DNA of 64,000 nt, taken from Acidobacteriota bacterium (GTDB taxonomy: Bacteria; Acidobacteriota; Thermoanaerobaculia; Gp7-AA8). The position numbers were made by a program, and so were the translations under genes. Each line of letters opens with the position of its first letter. Position 1 is the stretch's first letter. Below, piece after piece: positions 57,430 to 64,000 of the stretch. Under the pieces are notes generated by a model. That model was not told where the DNA came from and ran no database searches. It saw nothing but the letters and a program-made list of their open reading frames with translations. Location of the stretch: positions 1-64,000 of the forward strand of contig JAJXWV010000037.1 in assembly GCA_021781455.1 (NCBI GenBank), given 5' to 3'.

Positions 57430-57456
57430 CACCGCTTTCTTTTCAGAGGGTTAGAC

Positions 57457-57591
57457 ATGAAGCGCACTTTTCAGCCAAACAACCGCCGCCGCAAGCGCAC
57501 GCACGGCTTTCTCGTTCGCATGCGGACCAAAGATGGTCAGGCGGTCCTTTCGCGGCGTCGTCGGAAGGGGCGCAAGCGCCTGGCCGTCTAG
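57457..57591 (+). CDS. rpmH: 50S ribosomal protein L34
   Basis: 44 residues, [20 protein letters not shown] at the start and [15 protein letters not shown] at the end; the invariant highly basic L34. AGAGGG lies upstream of the ATG. First gene rightward from the origin, with its own promoter, and followed after 14 bp by rnpA. Confidence 0.98.
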   Translation: MKRTFQPNNRRRKRTHGFLVRMRTKDGQAVLSRRRRKGRKRLAV

Positions 57592-57605
57592 GCGTCGACC
57601 TCCCC

Positions 57606-57995
57606 GTGGAAGCACCTGCAGTCGCCGGATCTCGGTCCGAGGCGCTGCCGAAACCGAAGCGACTGGCAAAACGCCGCGAGTTCCTTCGAGTCTACGAAAC
57701 GGGCCGAAAACTCTTTTCCCGGTACGCAGTGCTGTTCTTCGCCGCGAACGATTTAGACCATTCCCGCATCGGCATCACCGCGACGAAGAAACTCGGAAAA
57801 GCCAACGTCCGCAACCGTTTTAAACGCTGGACACGTGAGGTGTACCGGCGTCAGCGCGAGCCCCTCGGCCTCGACGGCCGCCGGCTCGATATCGTGGTGA
57901 ATGTGAAGCCGAACGCCCTGGGCGTCTCGTTTGCCGACTATCGCGATGACCTCTCGCGCGTTCTCCGCCGCCTTGCCGAAGAGAGCAGGCCGTGA
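57606..57995 (+). CDS. rnpA: Ribonuclease P protein component
   Basis: 129 residues from the GTG at 57606. Core [32 protein letters not shown] and the RNR motif [27 protein letters not shown] are diagnostic. Binds the RNase P RNA to process pre-tRNA 5' ends. The first ~20 residues are weakly conserved, so the start could be a few codons later. The rnpB RNA is not in this window. Confidence 0.95.
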   Translation: MEAPAVAGSRSEALPKPKRLAKRREFLRVYETGRKLFSRYAVLFFAANDLDHSRIGITATKKLGKANVRNRFKRWTREVYRRQREPLGLDGRRLDIVVNVKPNALGVSFADYRDDLSRVLRRLAEESRP

Positions 57996-58005
57996 GGCGG
58001 ACTTC

Positions 58006-58215
58006 ATGCGCGCACTGGTCCTGCTCCTGCTCCGCGTCTACAAGCGCATCATCTCGCCGCTGCTCCCGCCGATGTGCCGCTTCGAGCCGACCTGCTCGGT
58101 TTACATGATGCAGGCGATCGAAAGGCACGGCCTCGTCCGCGGTGCATGGCTCGGCATCCGCCGGCTCTCGCGTTGTCACCCGTTCAATCCTGGAGGCTGG
58201 GACCCGGTCCCGTGA
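58006..58215 (+). CDS. yidD: YidD membrane insertion efficiency factor
   Basis: 69 residues from the ATG at 58006. Amphipathic N-terminus [20 protein letters not shown], then [19 protein letters not shown] and [14 protein letters not shown]. The canonical copy between rnpA and yidC. The yidC start lies 3 bp past its stop codon, and a GTG within the stop overlap is an alternative yidC start. Confidence 0.96.
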   Translation: MRALVLLLLRVYKRIISPLLPPMCRFEPTCSVYMMQAIERHGLVRGAWLGIRRLSRCHPFNPGGWDPVP

Positions 58216-58217
58216 AG

Positions 58218-59897
58218 ATGGAAAAGCGAATTTTCGTTGCCGTCGTGATCTCGATCGCGCTGCTCTGGACCTGGGCGGCGATCGCTCCGAAGCTCTTTCC
58301 CGATCTCGTCAAGAAACCGGTGCCGCAACAGAGAGCCGTCTCCAGATCGACGGCGTCGAAGTCAACGGCGACCACCACCACGGCCGCGGCAGCGAAGACG
58401 GCCGGGGCGGAGACGCCCTCTGAGGCTGCCGCTGTGCCAGCGGCATCAATGGCTCCAGTCGAAGCAAAGTCCGAGGAACAGAGCCGCATCGACAGTCCCC
58501 TGTTCTCCGCGGTTTTCTCGAATCGCGGCGCCGAGCTGATCTCGTTCCAGCTCAAGCAGTATTCGATCGACGACCCGACGAGCAAACAGAAGTTTCCGGT
58601 CGAACTGGTCAAGGCGCGCGACCCGCGGCGGAGCGATTTCCCGTTCGCCATCGAGTCGAAGAATCCCAGGCTCGACGAACAGCTGAACACGGCGCTCTTC
58701 GCCCTTACCCAGCGGGAGGAGAACGGCGTCCACGTCCTGGAGTACCGCTACTCCGCGAACGGGGTCAGCGCCACCAAGACCTTCCGCATCGGAAACGACT
58801 ATCTGTTTGATTTCGCCGTGACTCTGGCTCCGGCCGTTCCGTATCGCATCGTGATCGGTCCGGGGATCCGCACCCTGGCACCGGACGAGCGCGACAGCCA
58901 GTTCATCATCACGGGCAACGGCATCGTCGAGACGAACGGCAAGCTCAAGATCCTGGCCCGCGAGAAGACCGATCGGATCAGCATCATCAACGACGTGCAG
59001 TTCATCGGCGTCGAGGACAACTACTTCATGTCGGTGCTGAAGCCGGTGAAGGCGGGCGAGGGAATCATCCGCCGGGTGGAGATCAAGTCGTCGGATCCGA
59101 AGGCGCCGGCGCGCAAGGAGCTTTATGCAGGCCTGAATGCCACGCCCGATGGCGCCGTGGTGGGACAGGCCTTCTTCGGCCCGAAGCAGACCACGGTCCT
59201 CGAGAAGTTCGGGCTCGAGGCGGCATTGCAGTTCGGCTTCTTCGGGTTCATCGCCAAGTTCCTCCTGCAGGTGCTGATCTGGATCAACAAGTTCACCAAG
59301 AACTACGGGTTCGCCATCATCGTGCTGACGATCCTGATCAAGGTGGTTCTCTATCCGCTGCAGCACAAGAGCATCGTCTCGATGAAGAAGATGCAGAAGG
59401 CGCAGCCGAAGGTCGAGTCCATCAAGAACAAGTACAGGAAATCGAAGACCGACCCTGAGCAGCGGCAGAAGATGAACGTGGAGATGATGAAGCTGTACCA
59501 GCAGGAGGGCATCAACCCGATGGGCGGCTGTCTGCCCATCGTGCTGCAGCTGCCGATTCTCTGGGGCTTCTACGGACTGCTGGGGCGGGCCATCGAGCTG
59601 CGCGGCGCACCGTTCATCTGGTGGATCCACGATCTCTCGGCGAAGGACCCGTACTACATCACGCCCATCCTGATGACGATCACGATGTTCATCCAGCAGG
59701 CCATCACGCCGACCTCCGTCGACCCGGCTCAGAAGAAGATGTTCATGATCATGCCGCTGGTGTTCGGATGGATCTTCAAGGAATTTCCGAGTGGCCTGGT
59801 GCTCTACTGGTTCGTGCAGAACATCTTGACGATCGTTCAGCAGATGATCATGAATAGGTACTGGAAAGATCACCCTGCGGAGCTGAACAAGGACTGA
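58218..59897 (+). CDS. yidC: Membrane protein insertase YidC
   Basis: 559 residues from the ATG at 58218 (MEKRIFVAVVISIALLWTW). N-terminal helix, an Ala/Thr-rich linker (about 40-80), the large periplasmic beta-sandwich domain (about 85-330) of gram-negative YidC, and the five-helix core with YGFAIIVLTILIKVVLYPLQ, the cytoplasmic coiled hairpin (MKKMQKAQPKVESIKNKYRK) and GINPMGGCLPIVLQLPILWGFY. Presence of the periplasmic domain supports a diderm. It inserts membrane proteins alone or with SecYEG. Confidence 0.97.
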   Translation: MEKRIFVAVVISIALLWTWAAIAPKLFPDLVKKPVPQQRAVSRSTASKSTATTTTAAAAKTAGAETPSEAAAVPAASMAPVEAKSEEQSRIDSPLFSAVFSNRGAELISFQLKQYSIDDPTSKQKFPVELVKARDPRRSDFPFAIESKNPRLDEQLNTALFALTQREENGVHVLEYRYSANGVSATKTFRIGNDYLFDFAVTLAPAVPYRIVIGPGIRTLAPDERDSQFIITGNGIVETNGKLKILAREKTDRISIINDVQFIGVEDNYFMSVLKPVKAGEGIIRRVEIKSSDPKAPARKELYAGLNATPDGAVVGQAFFGPKQTTVLEKFGLEAALQFGFFGFIAKFLLQVLIWINKFTKNYGFAIIVLTILIKVVLYPLQHKSIVSMKKMQKAQPKVESIKNKYRKSKTDPEQRQKMNVEMMKLYQQEGINPMGGCLPIVLQLPILWGFYGLLGRAIELRGAPFIWWIHDLSAKDPYYITPILMTITMFIQQAITPTSVDPAQKKMFMIMPLVFGWIFKEFPSGLVLYWFVQNILTIVQQMIMNRYWKDHPAELNKD

Positions 59898-59910
59898 GGC
59901 CGGAGCCTGC

Positions 59911-60831
59911 ATGAGCCAGCGTTTCGAAGGTCACAATCTCGAGGAGGCCCTGAACCGCGCTGCGTCGGGGCTGGGCGTCGAGCGGTATCAGATCTCGCAC
60001 CGAGTCATCGTCGAGAAGCGCGGCTTCCTCGGCGGCATCAAGCGTGTCGTCATCGAGGCGGACGTCAACCCCGATGCCACGGAGCCGGTCGCGTCCGTGG
60101 CCGCGGTGGCGATGATTGAACCGTCCGCGCCGGCGCCGGCGATGCGCAGCGCACGGCCGCCGCGCAGTGGCGGTGGCGGACGACGCGACCGCGGAGATCG
60201 GGAAGGTCGCGGCGGCGCGCGTCGCGGCAACGGCGGCGAGCGCGGAGGACGCGGTGGTGGAGGTCGTGATCGCGATCGTCGTCCGCCCCATTCATCCGAC
60301 GAGCTGCGGCCGGGCGACTTCGAGAAGTTCACCGGCGAGATTCCGGAGCAGGGAGCGGAGACCGACGTGACCCGCGCGGTTCGGGAATGGTGCGAGCGAC
60401 TGCTGTCGCTGGCGCGCATCGAAGTCGTGGCGCGCACGGAAGAGAAGGCCGAGCAGATCTTCGTGCGCTTTTACGGCGCCGACGGTCGGCGGCTGATCGA
60501 GCGCAACGGAGAGCTGCTCGACGCGCTGCAGGTTCTTGCCAACAAGGCCCTGGTCGGGCGTCAGACCGAAAAGGAGATCGAGTTCGATTGCGAGCAGTTC
60601 AAGGAGCGCCGCAACGAGGAGCTCGGTCAGCAGGCGCGCGAGGTTGCCGATCGCGTGCGTCGTGACGGCCGTGAGGAGCTGCTTCCGGCCATGAGCCCGA
60701 TCGAGCGGCGGATCGTGCACCTGGCGTTGCGCGACGACCCGCAGGTCACGACCCAGTCGCGGGGCGAGGGCTTCTACAAGCGGGTGGCGATCATTCTGCG
60801 GCAGCCTGCGGACGGCAGCAGCGAATCGTGA
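59911..60831 (+). CDS. jag: RNA-binding protein Jag/KhpB with Arg-Gly-rich linker
   Basis: 306 residues. Jag_N domain (about 1-55, EGHNLEEALNRAASGLGVER), an unusually long Arg/Gly/Asp linker (about 75-130, with GGGGRRDRGDREGRGG), a KH domain (about 155-230; RFYGADGRRLIERNGELLDAL contains the GxxG-like loop) and an R3H domain (about 235-305; MSPIERRIVHLALRDD). Binds RNA and, with KhpA, affects cell shape in other bacteria. Standard position between yidC and mnmE; its stop overlaps the mnmE GTG start. Confidence 0.94.
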   Translation: MSQRFEGHNLEEALNRAASGLGVERYQISHRVIVEKRGFLGGIKRVVIEADVNPDATEPVASVAAVAMIEPSAPAPAMRSARPPRSGGGGRRDRGDREGRGGARRGNGGERGGRGGGGRDRDRRPPHSSDELRPGDFEKFTGEIPEQGAETDVTRAVREWCERLLSLARIEVVARTEEKAEQIFVRFYGADGRRLIERNGELLDALQVLANKALVGRQTEKEIEFDCEQFKERRNEELGQQAREVADRVRRDGREELLPAMSPIERRIVHLALRDDPQVTTQSRGEGFYKRVAIILRQPADGSSES

Positions 60832-62162
60832 GCAGCGGCGCCGCGACCGACACGATCGTCGCCCCGGCGACGCCGGTCGGCCGCAGCGCGCTGGCGATCC
60901 TGCGCATCGACGGCCCGCGCAGCGCGGAGATCCTTTCGCAGCTCGCTGGAATTCATGCGGAAGAACGTGTAGCAACCCTTACACATATCCACAATTCCGG
61001 AGATGTTCTGGACGAGTGCGTAGCGGTCCGTTACGCGTCGCCGCGCTCCTTCACCGGCAACGACATGGTCGAGCTGACACTCCATGGGAATCCCGTGCTC
61101 ATCGAGCGCGTGCTCCGCGCGGCCCTGGAGCTCGGCGCGAGATTGGCCGAGCCGGGGGAGTTCACCGAACGGGCCGTGCTCAACGGGAAGATGGACCTGG
61201 TTCAGGCGGAGTCGATCGCCGACCTGATCGCCGCGCGGACGCCGCTGCAGGCAAAGCTGTCGCTGCACAATCTCGACGGGCTGCTCAGCCGGACGGCGAG
61301 CCGCATTCGAGAGAGTTTGTTGAGCGTCATCTCGCGGCTGGAAGCCGCTCTCGATTTTTCGGACGAGGGCTACGAGTTCATCGGCCGCGACGAGGTGACG
61401 AAGACCGTCGAGTCCGCGATCGATTCGTGCTCCACGCTGCGGGAGACCTTCCGGCGCGGGCGCGCCACGACGCGCGGGCTCAGCGCCGTCATTCTCGGCC
61501 GGCCTAACGCCGGAAAGTCGGCACTGCTCAATCGCCTGGTCGGCAGCGATCGCGCCATCGTCACGCCCATTCCGGGAACGACGCGAGACATCGTCCGGGA
61601 GACCATCGAGATTGGCGGACTTCCTGTGACGCTCGCCGACACGGCCGGGCTGCGCGACTCGACCGACGCCGTCGAAGAAATGGGAGTGGAGAGAGCACGC
61701 CAGGCTGCGGGCGGAGCGGACCTGGTCCTTTACCTCGTCGATGCCGCGGCAGGCCTGACGAGCGAAGATCGCGAAGAGCTCGCGCGGCTGGAAGGCAACG
61801 ACGTGCTCGAGGTCTTCACGAAGATCGATCTCGCCGCTGCGCCGGCGGGCGAGACCGGCATCAGCGTCGCCACGGGAGCGGGCGTGCGAGAGCTCCTGAC
61901 GATGCTCGACGGGATCGTGCGCGAGCGGTTCGCCGTGCCCGAGGAGGCGCCGACGATCGTCAACGAGCGGCAGAGCCAGGCGGTGGGGGAGTGCCAGTCG
62001 GCACTCGACGAAGCGCTCCATTCGCTGCGCGAGGGCCTCGACGATCAGATCGTCCTGGTCGATCTCTACCGCGCCGCCAACGCGCTCGGCATTCTGGTCG
62101 GCGCGATCACGCGCGACGAAATTCTCGACGCGATCTTTTCGAAGTTCTGCATCGGAAAATAG
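60828..62162 (+). CDS. mnmE: tRNA-modifying GTPase MnmE
   Basis: 444 residues from the GTG at 60828, which overlaps the jag stop. N-terminal folate-binding domain (DTIVAPATPVGRSALAILRI), helical middle, G domain with GRPNAGKSALLNRLVGS and DTAGLRDS, and the C-terminal CIGK that holds the catalytic cysteine. With MnmG it makes the 5-carboxymethylaminomethyl modification of wobble U34. Codons at about 60965-61010 are AT-rich and contain ATATCCACA. Confidence 0.97.
   Translation: MSSGAATDTIVAPATPVGRSALAILRIDGPRSAEILSQLAGIHAEERVATLTHIHNSGDVLDECVAVRYASPRSFTGNDMVELTLHGNPVLIERVLRAALELGARLAEPGEFTERAVLNGKMDLVQAESIADLIAARTPLQAKLSLHNLDGLLSRTASRIRESLLSVISRLEAALDFSDEGYEFIGRDEVTKTVESAIDSCSTLRETFRRGRATTRGLSAVILGRPNAGKSALLNRLVGSDRAIVTPIPGTTRDIVRETIEIGGLPVTLADTAGLRDSTDAVEEMGVERARQAAGGADLVLYLVDAAAGLTSEDREELARLEGNDVLEVFTKIDLAAAPAGETGISVATGAGVRELLTMLDGIVRERFAVPEEAPTIVNERQSQAVGECQSALDEALHSLREGLDDQIVLVDLYRAANALGILVGAITRDEILDAIFSKFCIGK
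60986..60994 (+). promoter_or_regulatory. DnaA-box-like site inside mnmE
   Basis: ATATCCACA, one base from TTATCCACA, inside a short AT-rich patch (44% G+C over 60961-61010 by hand count) of an otherwise GC-rich gene. May titrate DnaA or be chance. Confidence 0.4.
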
Positions 62163-62191
62163 ATCGGCGTCGCTGGAGCACGGCCAGTGAC

Positions 62192-62269
62192 GATTTGAGA
62201 TCTGAGATTGAGGATTTATGAAGCAAGGCGGCTTCGGTTCATAAATCATCAATCTCAGATCTCAAATCC
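62192..62269. repeat. Two-armed AT-rich heptamer hairpin (ATTTGAG/ATTTATG type)
   Basis: Left arm 62192-62222 and right arm 62238-62269 are complementary over about 30 positions, with a 15-nt loop. Units GATTTGA, GATCTGA, GATTGAG, GATTTAT. Same family as 18379 and 26655. It lies between mnmE and parS/mnmG. Confidence 0.92.
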
Positions 62270-62308
62270 ATCGTCTCCTCGATCCGGGATGACGCTCCGG
62301 GACACTTC

Positions 62309-62324
62309 TGTTCCACGTGGAACA
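62309..62324. promoter_or_regulatory. parS centromere site
   Basis: TGTTCCACGTGGAACA, a perfect 16-bp palindrome matching the ParB-binding parS consensus (TGTTNCACGTGNAACA). Its last base is the A of the mnmG ATG. About 5 kb from the putative oriC, as usual for parS clusters. parA and parB normally follow mnmG and rsmG, beyond the window. Confidence 0.93.
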
Positions 62325-64000
62325 TGAATGACCACCACTACGACGTGATCGTCATCGGCGGAGGGCATGCGGGCGCCGAAGCGGCGCGCGTCTGCGCTCG
62401 CGGCGGGGTGCGAGTGGCGCTCGTCACCATGCTCCGTCAGGCCATCGGACGCATGTCGTGTAATCCGGCCATTGGCGGCCTCGCCAAGGGCAATCTCGTC
62501 AAGGAGATCGACGCCCTCGGCGGGCTCATGGGCGAGGCCACGGACCGTGCGGGCATTCAGTTCAAGGTCCTCAATCGCTCGAAGGGCCCCGCCGTTCAGG
62601 GACCTCGCGCCCAGTGCGATCGCGATCTCTACGCGGCCGCGGTCCAGGACATCCTCGCTGCCGAGGTCAACCTGACGGTCGTGGAGAGCTCGGTTGCCGG
62701 GCTCATCCATGACGGCCGTGTGGTCCGCGGGGCGATCCTCGCAGATGGCTCACGGCTGACCAGCACCGCCGTGATCGTCACAACCGGAACCTTCCTCCGC
62801 GCGCTGATGCACTCCGGCGAAGTGAGGACTCGCGGCGGCCGCTTCGGCGAGGCCGCCGCCGAGTCGCTGTCGGACTCGCTGACGGCACTCGGACTGAAGC
62901 TCGGACGACTCAAGACCGGGACGCCGCCGCGCGTCGGCCGCGACTCGGTCGACTTTTCGAAAATGGAGCCTGCACCCGGCGACGAACGGCCGCGCCCCTT
63001 CTCGATCCTCACCGACAGGCTGCCCCTGCCGCAGGTCCTCTGCCACCTGACGTACACCAGCGCGCCCGCTCACGACCTCATCCGCGCGAATCTGCATCGC
63101 GCGCCGATGTACTCCGGCCAGATCAAGGCCACCGGCCCGCGATACTGCCCGTCGATCGAGGACAAGGTTGTCCGCTTCGCCGATAAGGAGCGGCACCACG
63201 TCTTCGTCGAGCCGGAAGGACTCGAGCATCCGTGGCTCTATTTGAACGGGATCTCCACTTCGCTGCCCGCCGACGTCCAGGACGGAGTCGTCCGGTCGCT
63301 GCCTGGATTCGAAGCGGCGACGATCGCGCGCTACGGCTACGCGGTCGAGTACGACTTCGTGAATCCCGAGCAGCTCGAGCCGACCCTGCAGGTGAGGGGA
63401 ATCGAGGGACTCTTTCTCGCCGGACAGATCAACGGGACGTCGGGCTACGAAGAGGCGGCGGCCCAGGGTCTCATGGCGGGCATCAACGCTCTCCAGCAGA
63501 TCCGCGGTGGCGAGCCCGTCGTGCTGCGCCGCGATACGGCGTACACGGGCGTCATGATCGACGACCTGGTCACCCTCGGGACGGAAGAGCCGTACCGGAT
63601 GTTCACCTCACGCGCGGAGCATCGGCTCCTGCTGGGGTGCGATTCGGTCTACGAGAGGCTCTCGCCGATTGCGGAGGGGCTCGGCATTCTCGACGACGCG
63701 CGAAAAGAGCGAATCAACTCCCGGGTGGCGCGAAGCCGGCGAGCGCGCGCGGCGGCGTCTCTGACGGTGAATCCCGATCGCGAGACGCAGGAGTGGATCG
63801 CCGAGGCCGGCCTCGAAGTGTCGTCGCAGACCACGATCGCGAAGCTGATGCAGCGGGTCGATTTCGAGATCGACCGGCTGGTGGCGGCCTGCGAGAAGCG
63901 CGGCGTACACGAGGAGCTCGTCGCCGCATTTCGGAGTCTCAGCGAAGAGGAAAGCGAAGGGGTCGTGAATCAGCTGAGGTACGCCGGCTACATCGAGAGG
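62324..64000 (+). CDS. mnmG: tRNA modification enzyme MnmG, 3' end cut by window
   Basis: 559 residues are visible of an expected ~620; the frame is open at the window end. FAD motif YDVIVIGGGHAGAEAARVCA, then the MnmG signatures CNPAIGGLAKGNLVKEIDALGG, RLKTGTPPRV and GQINGTSGYEEAAAQGLMAGINA. Works with MnmE on tRNA wobble uridine. The start ATG is at 62324, embedded in parS, with no clear ribosome site between the repeat hairpin and the start. Confidence 0.96.
   Translation, partial: MNDHHYDVIVIGGGHAGAEAARVCARGGVRVALVTMLRQAIGRMSCNPAIGGLAKGNLVKEIDALGGLMGEATDRAGIQFKVLNRSKGPAVQGPRAQCDRDLYAAAVQDILAAEVNLTVVESSVAGLIHDGRVVRGAILADGSRLTSTAVIVTTGTFLRALMHSGEVRTRGGRFGEAAAESLSDSLTALGLKLGRLKTGTPPRVGRDSVDFSKMEPAPGDERPRPFSILTDRLPLPQVLCHLTYTSAPAHDLIRANLHRAPMYSGQIKATGPRYCPSIEDKVVRFADKERHHVFVEPEGLEHPWLYLNGISTSLPADVQDGVVRSLPGFEAATIARYGYAVEYDFVNPEQLEPTLQVRGIEGLFLAGQINGTSGYEEAAAQGLMAGINALQQIRGGEPVVLRRDTAYTGVMIDDLVTLGTEEPYRMFTSRAEHRLLLGCDSVYERLSPIAEGLGILDDARKERINSRVARSRRARAAASLTVNPDRETQEWIAEAGLEVSSQTTIAKLMQRVDFEIDRLVAACEKRGVHEELVAAFRSLSEEESEGVVNQLRYAGYIER

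Larger units (their letters stand above)
57060..57456. other. Putative oriC (dnaA-rpmH intergenic region)
   Basis: 397 bp without a gene, between divergent dnaA and rpmH. Contains AAATCCACA at 57086-57094, the inverted pair TTTTCCACA / TGTGGAAAA at 57097-57116, an octamer-repeat arm at 57188-57223, and a moderately AT-rich stretch near 57225-57255. The rpmH promoter occupies the right end. The gene order around it is the ancestral origin order. Confidence 0.65.

Overview
The window is a GC-rich bacterial chromosome segment (about two-thirds G+C by eye) that contains the replication-origin region. The order gyrA-gyrB-recF-dnaN-dnaA (minus strand) | rpmH-rnpA-yidD-yidC-jag-mnmE-parS-mnmG (plus strand) is the ancestral bacterial oriC neighbourhood. 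Outer-membrane barrels, a b6-type split cytochrome b with a Rieske protein, a DUF507 protein and the rpmE-DUF1385-prfA order suggest a diderm, with Acidobacteriota (Thermoanaerobaculia/Vicinamibacteria-like) my best guess. No rRNA is present, so this is inference.

Layout. 0-9.8 kb: cupin, urocanate hydratase, endonuclease III, a YidD paralogue, MazG, a 1094-residue multi-sensor histidine kinase and a porin. 9.99-18.3 kb (minus): an electron-transfer operon, in transcription order a fused monoheme cytochrome-porin (Cyc2-like), a cupredoxin, an FAD/Fe-S NAD(P) oxidoreductase of GltD type, a Rieske protein, cytochrome b6-like and subunit-IV-like proteins, an eight-haem cytochrome c and a monohaem lipoprotein cytochrome c. 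A PAS-LuxR regulator with a cysteine cluster lies upstream on the same strand. 19.3-23.9 kb: SixA phosphatase, then a phosphate module (response regulator, histidine kinase, DUF47/PhoU-like, Pit). 24-26.5 kb: rpmE, DUF1385, prfA. 26.7-33.2 kb: a GH18-deacetylase-glycosyltransferase fusion, then an ABC-2 exporter with a secreted protein. 33.2-38.2 kb: two inverted copies of a hairpin element bracket an esterase, a toxin-antitoxin pair and an MFS-spermidine-synthase fusion. 38.2-47.9 kb: recA, a pseudouridine synthase, hslVU, an aldehyde dehydrogenase, a SufR-like regulator, tRNA-Asn, a deoxyribosyltransferase-like protein, RNase G/E, a zinc-ribbon protein and DUF507. 47.9-64 kb: the origin region.

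Two things stand out. First, the electron-transfer operon has the parts list expected for moving electrons from an outer-membrane porin-cytochrome through a copper protein and c-type cytochromes to a Rieske/cytochrome b complex and on to NAD(P), all in one operon. Second, intergenic spaces carry an unusually dense set of structured repeats. Sixteen loci consist of 7- or 8-nt tandem units, and twelve of these are arranged as two complementary arms forming a long hairpin. At least three further families of inverted-repeat elements are also present.

Functional links: the origin genes place initiation between dnaA and rpmH, where inverted DnaA boxes lie, with a consensus-like parS about 5 kb away overlapping the mnmG start. 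The phosphate genes form a sense-and-import unit. The electron-transfer genes overlap or nearly touch, consistent with a stoichiometric membrane complex.
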